Shown: in pieces, positions 1-6,050 of the stretch | Position numbering within the stretch: the first letter of the stretch is position 1 | How the letters are laid out: each line of letters begins with the position of its first letter | Notes under the pieces: model-generated | Seen by the model: only the letters and a program-made list of their open reading frames with translations | What the model was told of the DNA's origin: nothing | Databases searched by the model: none | From: Euryarchaeota archaeon UBA346 | GTDB taxonomy: Archaea > Thermoplasmatota > E2 > DHVEG-1 | NCBI GenBank assembly: GCA_002496355.1 | Contig: DAJP01000059.1 | Span: 1 to 8,461 of the forward strand | Length of the DNA: 8,461 nucleotides | Reading direction: 5' to 3' | Position numbers and translations under genes: made by a program

Positions 1-130
1 GTGATTAAACCGGGTTCATCTTGAACGTGCTATTGAGCTTTCTCAGCAGAAATATTGTCCCGTGTCTGCAATGCTTCGACCGTCTGTGGCCATCACCACA
101 TCCTTCCGGATGGTTGAGAAAATGCAATAA
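1..130 (+). CDS. OsmC-family protein, C-terminal end (partial, apparent frameshift)
   Basis: Only the last 41 codons are readable in one frame (5-127, stop TAA 128-130). They hold the OsmC C-terminal signature: a helix HLERAIELSQQ followed by KYCPVSAML, where the Cys matches the second redox Cys of OsmC/Ohr proteins, then a closing strand AITTSFRMVEK. OsmC/Ohr enzymes are small cytoplasmic thiol peroxidases that reduce organic hydroperoxides; the first Cys and N-terminal half lie outside the window. In the frame that reads HLERAIEL there is a TGA at 2-4, while frame 1 reads VIKPG over 1-15. Dropping one G from the GGG at 12-14 would join these into a continuous VIKPVHLERAIEL. This is therefore either a genuine frameshift or an indel error. 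The family call is fairly sure; functional status is unknown. It converges on the CBS gene. Confidence 0.72.
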
Positions 131-155
131 GGTCTATAGCGACGACGTAGGATTG

Positions 156-181
156 AAAAAAAAGAAAGGAATGAAATGAAA
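156..181 (-). terminator. T-rich terminator of the CBS gene
   Basis: Just past the CBS stop, the minus strand reads as a pyrimidine- and T-rich tract that includes eight consecutive T (A8 on the plus strand at 156-163). Oligo-T without a hairpin is the usual archaeal termination signal. No strong stem is visible. Confidence 0.45.
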
Positions 182-197
182 GTTTCCTGTTTTGTTC

Positions 198-1292
198 TTA
201 TGTTTTTTTTGTTTTGTTGATTTGATGTTCGATGGCCAGATACGAGTTTCTCATCGCTTGCTGAGGACCGTATCCTTCCTGGGTCGCGTAGAACACACCA
301 GGTTTACCTGAAAGTTTCATCTCGCAGACGACACGGAAAAGCCCTTGCTTTATCTCCTTGTGCTGCTCAAGGGAGACATGCAGGTAACCGACCACGAGGA
401 ATTTTTCATAGTTTTTGAGGAATTCTGCGCGAAGAAGTTCTACAGCTTGTTCTTTATCGAATCCTTGGACCTTGCTGTTGCGATGATGGAACTGGATGGC
501 AATGGTTTCTTCTTTCCCAAATCCGGCGAATGGCACAAGAAACTCTTTATGGGTGACGATCCCATGCAGATGGTTCTCTTTCCCAATGAGGACACCAGGA
601 AGTTCAAATTGATGCATCTTGCTATGGACATCCTTTATGGAGGTTTCTGGTGATAACAACAACGGTTGTTCCTGCATGATGGTTTTTACAGGCAAATCAA
701 GTTTTTGTCTTTTTTCTGATTCGAAGTTGTCCCGTCCTTCGATCTTGCTTGGTCCACGAAGGATGTTTTTCACAAGAGTACTTAAGGTGATAGCTCCGAC
801 AACTGTTGTATGGTCGACTATGGGGAGATACTGGATGTGTTGTTGGCGGAACATGTGGAGGACCTTGCCGATGGTCTCCTCAGGGCTGACAGAGAGTGGC
901 GTGGTGCACATGACTGTTTTTATTGGTTGCATACCGAGGGTTTGTTCAGTGAGCTTTTTTATGACGTCATCTGCGGTGACGATGCCAAGTAGGGTGTCTT
1001 TGTCTAGGACCGGGAGTGTGTAGATGTTGTTTTCAACCATGGCACAGGCGATCTCCTCAAGGGAGGTTGTCGGGGTCAGTTTTGGGGGGTGTGTCAGCAG
1101 GGTATGTAATTTCGTCTGGAGGGTTATCGTCGGTTCCATGAGCGATCGTTTGAGCAGCATCCCTTGGTATTTGTCATGGTCGGTAACAATGATGGCGTCG
1201 GTGGTGTCAAACAGGTTTACGGCTTGGGAAAAAATGTCGTTTGAGTCTTTTTTAATTATTTCTTTTCTGAGAATATCTTGTGCGGAGACCAT
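198..1292 (-). CDS. Four-CBS-motif protein with C-terminal HPF/RaiA-like domain
   Basis: 364 residues, cytoplasmic, with no signal peptide or membrane segment. CBS motifs lie at about 10-60 (degenerate), 66-115 (VENNIYTLPVLDKDTLLGIVTADD), 124-175 (RQQHIQYLPIVDHTTVVGAIT) and 203-253 (FELPGVLIGKENHLHGIVTHKE). Together they would form two Bateman modules, which in known families bind AMP, ATP, SAM or similar ligands. Residues 262-360 differ: strand IAIQFHHR, long helix 279-299, three strands (GYLHVSLEQ, LFRVVCEMKL, GVFYATQEG), then helix 343-360. This beta-alpha-beta-beta-beta-alpha order and the 'xGxGPxxAxxxxxxAIExQI' ending match the ribosome-hibernation fold HPF/RaiA. I infer a ligand-controlled ribosome-binding or stress protein. 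ATG at 1290-1292 is chosen: a weak purine-rich RBS (GAAGAGATGTGAT) precedes it and a TATA box lies about 38 nt upstream. The CBS call is sure; the HPF-like call rests on layout and a few motif residues. Confidence 0.88.
   Translation of the reverse strand: MVSAQDILRKEIIKKDSNDIFSQAVNLFDTTDAIIVTDHDKYQGMLLKRSLMEPTITLQTKLHTLLTHPPKLTPTTSLEEIACAMVENNIYTLPVLDKDTLLGIVTADDVIKKLTEQTLGMQPIKTVMCTTPLSVSPEETIGKVLHMFRQQHIQYLPIVDHTTVVGAITLSTLVKNILRGPSKIEGRDNFESEKRQKLDLPVKTIMQEQPLLLSPETSIKDVHSKMHQFELPGVLIGKENHLHGIVTHKEFLVPFAGFGKEETIAIQFHHRNSKVQGFDKEQAVELLRAEFLKNYEKFLVVGYLHVSLEQHKEIKQGLFRVVCEMKLSGKPGVFYATQEGYGPQQAMRNSYLAIEHQINKTKKT
199..223 (+). terminator. oligo-T terminator of the OsmC gene
   Basis: The plus strand has T8 at 203-210, then GTTTTG, about 70 nt after the OsmC stop. 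It overlaps the last codons of the convergent CBS gene. It fits an archaeal oligo-T terminator, but part of the T-richness comes from the Lys-rich C-terminus encoded on the other strand. Confidence 0.35.
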
Positions 1293-1323
1293 AATGAATC
1301 ACATCTCTTCAGGATAGGGAGAG

Positions 1324-1340
1324 AAGTTATAAATGTTTGT
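1324..1340 (-). promoter_or_regulatory. Promoter of the CBS gene
   Basis: Read on the minus strand this is ACAAACATTTATAACTT, with ATTTATAA at 1327-1334 as TATA box and an A-rich BRE before it. A start site about 25 nt downstream (near 1305) would leave a leader of roughly 12 nt before the ATG at 1292. Assigned by eye from spacing and composition. Confidence 0.5.
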
Positions 1341-1492
1341 TATACGAGAGAAAAACATCGCCAAGCACTTTTTGATAATTTTTATGAAAAAACAATCGTT
1401 GGTAGGTTTCTTTTTATTGTTTTTCTGTGCCCGTTTTTTGTGTTTGGATTCAGTTTTTCATTGATTTTGTCTCCAAAAAGTCGTAAAAAGAC

Positions 1493-1506
1493 GAAAGTAA
1501 TATAAA
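1493..1506 (+). promoter_or_regulatory. Possible plus-strand promoter (BRE/TATA)
   Basis: The sequence GAAAGTAATATAAA looks like BRE (GAAA) plus TATA box. Its core AAAGTAATATA (1494-1504) recurs exactly at 4045-4055, where it serves as the likely promoter of the propeller gene. A start about 25 nt downstream would fall near 1528-1530, at the end of the palindrome and the first base of the stem-loop. No obvious gene follows on this strand, so its product could be a short RNA or antisense RNA to the peptidase mRNA 3' end. It may equally be chance in AT-rich DNA. Confidence 0.35.
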
Positions 1507-1510
1507 TCAG

Positions 1511-1528
1511 AATTAACAATTGTTAATT
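1511..1528. repeat. Perfect 18-bp palindrome (operator-like)
   Basis: AATTAACAATTGTTAATT is fully self-complementary with no spacer. It sits between the promoter-like box at 1493-1506 and the start site predicted from it, where a dimeric winged-helix or Lrp-like repressor would block transcription. As RNA it could also act as a short AT stem at the end of the peptidase transcript. Confidence 0.5.
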
Positions 1529-1530
1529 AG

Positions 1531-1621
1531 GGACGTAAAATATGAGGAAGTGTGGTTTTTTTATGTTCCATCTTTTCCTCCTCCGCCTCACCAGCATGTG
1601 CCCCTTCTCAATTTTACGTCC
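1531..1621. repeat. Imperfect inverted repeat forming a long stem-loop
   Basis: GGACGTAAAAT at 1531-1541 pairs exactly with ATTTTACGTCC at 1611-1621. The stem continues inward through TGAG/GAAG against CTTC/TCA with two single-base bulges, to about 1550 and 1604, giving 18 base pairs around a 53-nt loop. It starts 32 bp beyond the peptidase stop codon (1653) on the minus strand. It could be a 3'-end processing or termination structure, a small RNA, or a short non-autonomous element with terminal repeats; I see no target-site duplication at its flanks. Confidence 0.5.
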
Positions 1622-1652
1622 ACCTTTCCTCCCTCGCAGTTCACTAGACGGC

Positions 1653-3965
1653 TTATGGTACCAACAACACGGGTCGTCCTTGATTGCTAAACCCATGCTG
1701 CGGCTCATAGGGATTGAACGCAGGATCACCATACAGCACACGCACATAGAATGTCGGTAGCTCCGTATCAATCCGCTTTTCTCCACGCAGCGCCTCACCA
1801 ATGCTCCAGTCATCCACGATCAAATGATTTTCAAGAACAGTCAACCCAGATTCTTGACCGGTTTCTCGTGTCGCACCGATAAAACCATTACAGCCTGCAT
1901 GCAACATAGCAAGACCGATGTTCATCTGCGAGGGAAGACCATCCGTTCGTCCCATCAGACATGCAGCGGAGAGGAAGATGCTTGGTCTATCATACACCCA
2001 GTCTTTCACATGGGCAACATCAAAGGCTTTCGAATAGCTGTCAAATCCATAGAGTGATGCAGGGAACCAAAACCAATCCCCATGACCCAGATATTCTAGA
2101 TAGTTCGCGCTGGTGAAGATACCAAGGAGTTCTGCGATCTGCCGACTGTTCCGAAAATCCCCATAGACCTTCGTCGTAAACCCATATTTTCTGATTTCCC
2201 TGGAATAAGGAATCTGATGGAAGACCCCACCAGTCTCACTATATCCTTCTCCAAACATGAAATTGAAGCGATGATGCCAATCATCAGGGCCTTCTACTTC
2301 ACCACAGAGGTTCTCATAGAAGAACGTCCGAGCAAGAAGCACACTGACATCCTGGATATCCCAGCTGATGAAACGCCCCACGGAGAGGCTCTGGTTCAGT
2401 GTGTACGGGTTATCAGATGGCAATCCTCGATCAGGGATATCCTCTTGGGATGGCCCATAGTAGTACATCGGGATCATCGTCGTATCCGCAAGCAGGGCAA
2501 GCCAGGCTGGTCCACTCAGATACCCAGATAATAACTCATGAGCATCAAGACGCTCCAACGTGCTCTGTAGTTGTTCGACTGTTTTGTTGACCTTCTCGTT
2601 TGTGAAAGGATGAAGCGACTCATTATACCAAGGACCACTCCCAGAACCTTGTGCAACAAATCCATATGACTCATCGGTAAGTTCCCAGGTGGTGTTCGCG
2701 ATGAGAAACCCACCATGTGCCGCGGTGAGGTACGGTGCAAGACTGGAGAGGCCTGAAATCTGGGGGAGATGCGGTGAGTCTAGACGGGACAGGGACACAA
2801 TCATCGTAAAATTCACATCAATCCAGGAAAAACCTCGTTGAACAAAAAAACCGCCTTTAGGCCCATCGTACACCTTCATCTGGAGGTCATAGAAACCAGA
2901 TGCGTTACAACTGAGAGTCTCGACATAGGTCTTGTCAATATCATATGCCATGCTGTTCCCATATGCAACAACCTGCCCATGAGAATCCATGAGAGTTAAA
3001 AACACAACAGGATCAGTTGGTCGGAGACGACCAAGAAATGATGCATGATTTGGAGAGATTTCCATAGATATCTGGAGATACGTAAAACCCGGCGGGACGA
3101 CGAAGGAAAATATTTGTGTACTATTCCCAGAGATATCAAATTCTTTTCCCAGGATGATGATTTTTTTATTGATAATACGATTAGAGTATGAGAATGTCGT
3201 TGTATTAAGGACCGCTGGTGGCACAACATCCGCAGGGTTCGTCATCGTCAGATAGTTAATCGAACCGAATTGGTTTTTGATGACAGTCAAAAGAGTATCA
3301 GTAATCGCTGCTTCATCTGGGAGGAATGTCACGGTGACAGTGGGAAGAGACAGGTCCATATTCCCGACAAGATAAGCATGCGAGGTTTGAAGCTGTGCAC
3401 AGACGTCTTGAAGTTCTCCTTCATTGTCATCAAAGAGAAGAAGGGGCATGTTCAGATAACTTGCGAGCGGGGTGGCAAACAGACTGAGCTGGTACAAATC
3501 CACAGTCCCATACGGGAGGATTAGAACATCCGGTGCGGTTGTATACGCCCAGGTCGCTAGGGAAATCGCGACAGAAGGAGCAGGACCTAAAATCTCTGTT
3601 GCTTGATATGGTGTCATCAAGGGTTCACCAAGAACAAGGAGACCATCCTGTGATGAATTCAAGAACGTCGCAAGAAAGCGTGTCTGCGCATCGGTGAGGT
3701 TCCCCTCATGGTGCACCAATAAAGGGAGAAGCCCGGTTGTATTTGTTTCTGTGTCATACCAACAAGCAACGCTGGTGCTAATGAGACTCAGATAGGGGTC
3801 ATTATCAGAAACGACCACGGCATCGATGAGGGAATTCCGAATGGAACGATGTGAAAACAATTCCAATGACGATCCACTGGCTGTCTCTTGTCCCAGACCC
3901 TGTTGATAAATAGGGGAAATTACAAGAAGAGAACAAAGCAGGAGAGGGACGTATGCTTTCATCAT
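1653..3965 (-). CDS. Secreted C25 (gingipain-like) cysteine peptidase family protein
   Basis: 770 residues with a signal peptide (MMKAYV + hydrophobic PLLLCSLLVISPIY, likely cut near residue 25) and no C-terminal membrane anchor, so predicted exported. Residues about 45-250 are an alpha/beta region with motifs resembling cell-wall-binding type 2 repeats (LATWAYTTAPDVLILPYG, LASYLNMPLLLFDD, AYLVGN). About 280-395 looks like a beta-sandwich. About 480-755 matches the caspase-like C25 fold: LEYLGHGD gives catalytic His628, SIFLSAACLMG gives Cys669, and VLYGDPAFNPY is the usual C25 closing motif. His-Cys spacing (41) is near that of gingipains. Many Asn-X-Ser/Thr sequons suggest surface glycosylation. 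C25 enzymes degrade extracellular protein, which fits detrital protein feeding in sediment archaea. The double ATG at 3965/3962 is chosen: no Shine-Dalgarno precedes it, and a TATA box at about -26 indicates a leaderless mRNA. The substrate is unknown. Confidence 0.85.
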   Translation of the reverse strand: MMKAYVPLLLCSLLVISPIYQQGLGQETASGSSLELFSHRSIRNSLIDAVVVSDNDPYLSLISTSVACWYDTETNTTGLLPLLVHHEGNLTDAQTRFLATFLNSSQDGLLVLGEPLMTPYQATEILGPAPSVAISLATWAYTTAPDVLILPYGTVDLYQLSLFATPLASYLNMPLLLFDDNEGELQDVCAQLQTSHAYLVGNMDLSLPTVTVTFLPDEAAITDTLLTVIKNQFGSINYLTMTNPADVVPPAVLNTTTFSYSNRIINKKIIILGKEFDISGNSTQIFSFVVPPGFTYLQISMEISPNHASFLGRLRPTDPVVFLTLMDSHGQVVAYGNSMAYDIDKTYVETLSCNASGFYDLQMKVYDGPKGGFFVQRGFSWIDVNFTMIVSLSRLDSPHLPQISGLSSLAPYLTAAHGGFLIANTTWELTDESYGFVAQGSGSGPWYNESLHPFTNEKVNKTVEQLQSTLERLDAHELLSGYLSGPAWLALLADTTMIPMYYYGPSQEDIPDRGLPSDNPYTLNQSLSVGRFISWDIQDVSVLLARTFFYENLCGEVEGPDDWHHRFNFMFGEGYSETGGVFHQIPYSREIRKYGFTTKVYGDFRNSRQIAELLGIFTSANYLEYLGHGDWFWFPASLYGFDSYSKAFDVAHVKDWVYDRPSIFLSAACLMGRTDGLPSQMNIGLAMLHAGCNGFIGATRETGQESGLTVLENHLIVDDWSIGEALRGEKRIDTELPTFYVRVLYGDPAFNPYEPQHGFSNQGRPVLLVP

Positions 3966-3983
3966 CTATATTTATAAAGAGAA

Positions 3984-4000
3984 GGATATTAATAATTTTT
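3984..4000 (-). promoter_or_regulatory. Promoter of the C25 peptidase gene
   Basis: On the minus strand the sequence is AAAAATTATTAATATCC, an A-rich BRE followed by TATTAATA. Its centre is about 26 nt before the ATG at 3965, so transcription would begin at or next to the start codon (leaderless). A nearer TATA-like string (3968-3979) would place the start site inside the signal peptide and is less likely. Confidence 0.45.
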
Positions 4001-4042
4001 GCATTGTTTGAAAAAACGATGTCATTTCCATAATTCCCACCT

Positions 4043-4057
4043 GAAAAGTAATATACT
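4043..4057 (+). promoter_or_regulatory. Promoter of the PQQ-propeller gene
   Basis: GAAAAGTAATATACT gives a BRE (GAAAA) and TATA box (TAATATA). The predicted start site is near 4079, leaving a 22-nt leader to the ATG at 4102 or 43 nt to the one at 4123. The core is identical to the box at 1494-1504. Confidence 0.5.
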
Positions 4058-4076
4058 ACTTCTATGGATATTACTT
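4046..4076. promoter_or_regulatory. 9-bp inverted repeat across the propeller-gene promoter
   Basis: AAGTAATAT (4046-4054) and ATATTACTT (4068-4076) are perfect inverted copies separated by 13 bp. The left arm overlaps the TATA box and the right arm ends just before the predicted start site. This is the geometry of a repressor operator. The right arm's GGATATTA (4066-4073) also occurs at 3984-3991, over the TATA box of the divergent peptidase gene. Confidence 0.4.
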
Positions 4077-4101
4077 CTCATCTGATTGAACCTAGGCAAT
4101 C

Positions 4102-5934
4102 ATGAAGGGGTTGTTTATCATTATGAAAATAAGCAGAAAGATAACTGTTTTCATTAGTTTTATTTGCTTGTCCATGACAACCGTTCAGATTCAATCATCC
4201 CAAATCAAAACTACACAACAAACTCAGTTTCTTTTTGACTTCGATCCTGAGACATACATTGAAATGGACATCACGGGAGTCGCTTATGGTCAGGAGTTAC
4301 TCTGGAAAGCAAACACAACAGGTACGAACTACGAAGAATCCGCGGTGACCTATGTTGATGGGATTGCCTATATCGGCTCCTGCAGTACCCATGGAGCGGG
4401 TCATGATAAAATCTTTGCAGTGGACACAACCACCGGGGTCATCATCTGGAGCAATGACACAGGACCAGGGTATGTCGGCCCGGTCATCGATGGAGACGTC
4501 GTGTACATCGGAAGCTCCACCCATGGATATTACCCTGATGATGAATACATGTATGCGTTTAACAGATTCACCGGGGAACAATTGTGGAAGACACCGATTT
4601 ACGGTGGTATCGCAGAATCAGTCCAATACGATGAAACAAAGATCTATTTTGCTTCTGGTTTCTATGACACAAAAATGTATGCGTTGAACAAAGACGATGG
4701 GAGCATCAACTGGACGTTCCCGACAGGCTTCTACGTCTGCCCGAATAAACCGATGCTGAAGGACAACATGATCTATGGGGCTTTTTGGGATAACTATAAT
4801 ACAGGGAAATTATACAAAATCAACGCCACCACCGGCCAGGAGGTGTGGAGTGTCTCCTTATCAGCAGGACCCTGGGATAACTCTATCACCGCAGATGGCC
4901 AGGGACGTCTCTTTTTAGCCATCTATTATGATAGTACGATGAACGCATACAGCGAATATACAGGACAATTGCTCTGGACCTACCCACTGCAGGGAGGGTC
5001 ATTATCGTTCAACGCGTATCATAACGGCTGTGTGTTTATCGCAGACACCTTTGGATATGTGTATGCGTTAAATGTGAGTACCGGTCATCTTCTTTGGGAA
5101 AAAAACATTGGTGGCTCCTGTGATATCAGCTCTCCAACGATAAGTGGCGGCCTTCTTTTTATCGGAACACGGGATGGCGCAGATGGTGCGTTTTATGCGT
5201 TAAATGAAACCACCGGGTCGATTCTCTGGAAGTATACTATCGGAGCAAGTGTCACTGCGCCTCCTTCGATCGTCGATGGGATGATGCTCTGCGGGTCAGA
5301 TGGCTGGAATATGTATGCGTTCGATGTCGGTCTTGGAGACGGGGATTGGTTGTTTCATCGTTACGATCGTTGGAACACCGCATATTCACCAGTCGGATTG
5401 AATACCTGGCAATATATCCGTGCAGAATGCAGTACGGACCACGACCGTATCACCTGTGTGGTCACGAATGTCTATGACCATGATGTGCAGAATATCCTGT
5501 TGCATCTGCCGTTTTCAGCGTATTGGTACACAGAGACAGGTGAGCTTCTGAAAGAAGACTCTGACACCTATACCCTTGAATCGCTCCCTGCTGGAGCATC
5601 TCAAACACTATTGATCAGTCAAGAACCACTGTTCCAAGCAAGTATCACAAGACCAGAGAAAGGACTGTATATCGCAAATATGAAAATACTACCCTTCTTC
5701 GTTCCGCTCGTGCTGGGTACTATCGAGATTCAGGCATCGGTACAGGAAATCAACAAATCTCAGATTGCCCGCGTGGAGTTCTATATCGACGATGAACTGC
5801 AAGCAGCAGACACAGAAGCCCCCTATAGCTGGATGTGGAATCAACGATCCTTCGGTGCTCATATGATGAAAGTAGTTGCGTATAAAAACGATACAACTGC
5901 TAGTGATGAATTAAAAATATGGAAGATATGGTAA
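4102..5934 (+). CDS. Secreted PQQ-like beta-propeller protein with C-terminal Ig-like (Big_7) domain
   Basis: 610 residues. A signal peptide (KISRKITVFISFICLSMTTVQIQS) starts at the second ATG, 4123; that start is also plausible (603 residues, AAGGGG 12 nt upstream), while the stated start is the first in-frame ATG. Eight PQQ-like blade motifs of the type 'YALNxTTGxxLW' lie at about 104-116, 150-162, 192-204, 237-249, 281-292, 320-332, 364-376 and 404-416. They are closed by DWLFHRYDRWNTAYSPVG, giving one propeller. Residues about 435-510 form a beta-rich linker. Residues 515-610, from RPEKGLYIANMKILPF through ARVEFYIDDELQAADTEAPYSWMWN, resemble Big_7-type Ig domains common in archaeal surface proteins. 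Such propellers usually act as binding or scaffold domains; I see no dehydrogenase features, so cofactor binding is not claimed. No membrane anchor or sortase-like motif is visible. It is divergent from the C25 peptidase gene, suggesting a shared cell-surface role. Confidence 0.85.
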   Translation: MKGLFIIMKISRKITVFISFICLSMTTVQIQSSQIKTTQQTQFLFDFDPETYIEMDITGVAYGQELLWKANTTGTNYEESAVTYVDGIAYIGSCSTHGAGHDKIFAVDTTTGVIIWSNDTGPGYVGPVIDGDVVYIGSSTHGYYPDDEYMYAFNRFTGEQLWKTPIYGGIAESVQYDETKIYFASGFYDTKMYALNKDDGSINWTFPTGFYVCPNKPMLKDNMIYGAFWDNYNTGKLYKINATTGQEVWSVSLSAGPWDNSITADGQGRLFLAIYYDSTMNAYSEYTGQLLWTYPLQGGSLSFNAYHNGCVFIADTFGYVYALNVSTGHLLWEKNIGGSCDISSPTISGGLLFIGTRDGADGAFYALNETTGSILWKYTIGASVTAPPSIVDGMMLCGSDGWNMYAFDVGLGDGDWLFHRYDRWNTAYSPVGLNTWQYIRAECSTDHDRITCVVTNVYDHDVQNILLHLPFSAYWYTETGELLKEDSDTYTLESLPAGASQTLLISQEPLFQASITRPEKGLYIANMKILPFFVPLVLGTIEIQASVQEINKSQIARVEFYIDDELQAADTEAPYSWMWNQRSFGAHMMKVVAYKNDTTASDELKIWKIW

Positions 5935-5989
5935 TCATCGAAAAGAACAATCAATGAATCACCAGAAATAAAGATAAATGTTGCATATT

Positions 5990-6010
5990 ATGTTATTTTT
6001 AATGTTTTTC
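5990..6010 (+). terminator. Oligo-T terminator of the propeller gene
   Basis: T5 at 5996-6000 and T5 at 6005-6009 lie 60-75 nt after the stop codon, in AT-rich DNA without a hairpin, as expected for archaeal termination. Confidence 0.45.
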
Positions 6011-6028
6011 TTAGAGGAGTAAAGATTG

Positions 6029-6043
6029 GAAAAATTTATTAGT
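6029..6043 (+). promoter_or_regulatory. Promoter of the tandem Lrp gene
   Basis: GGAAAAATTTATTAG resembles a BRE followed by a TATA box centred near 6037. The predicted start site is about 6060-6065, downstream of the first ATG (6051) and just before a GTG at 6066. This supports a leaderless GTG start or, if the box is wrong, the ATG. Confidence 0.4.
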
Positions 6044-6050
6044 ACTATAT

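Larger units (their letters stand above)
1293..1652. other. 360-bp AT-rich intergenic region without a convincing gene
   Basis: This gap lies between the 5' end of the CBS gene and the 3' end of the C25 peptidase gene, both on the minus strand. It holds the CBS promoter, a T-rich (plus) / A-rich (minus) tract at about 1370-1475, and, listed separately, a plus-strand promoter-like box, an 18-bp palindrome and a 91-bp stem-loop. The minus strand also shows T5 runs at 1475-1479 and 1485-1489 that could end peptidase transcription. Open frames here are short, compositionally biased and without recognisable motifs. Confidence 0.6.

Noticed and set aside
1278..1505. A plus-strand 75-codon frame across the CBS promoter region.
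   Set aside because: Low-complexity Phe/Ile/Leu content follows from T-rich DNA; it overlaps the CBS start and has no start signals.
1523..1600. A 24-codon minus-strand frame starting MLVRRRRKRW, preceded by GAAGGGG, within the stem-loop region.
   Set aside because: It is very short and has no homology I can recognise. Its composition follows the purine-rich strand and the stem-loop sequence explains the DNA as well.
1542..1760. A plus-strand 72-codon frame starting 13 nt after the predicted start site of the 1493-1506 box.
   Set aside because: About half lies antisense to the peptidase C-terminus, it has no recognisable motif, and it lacks a Shine-Dalgarno sequence. It remains possible only if a transcript is shown.
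4552..5321. The octamer TATGCGTT occurs five times in the propeller gene (4552, 4678, 5062, 5194, 5314), once in the Lrp gene (6420) and once inverted (4942), which at first looks like an uptake or recombination motif.
   Set aside because: All direct copies are in frame as Tyr-Ala-Leu/Phe, the blade motif or a similar tripeptide, so protein repetition and codon preference explain them.
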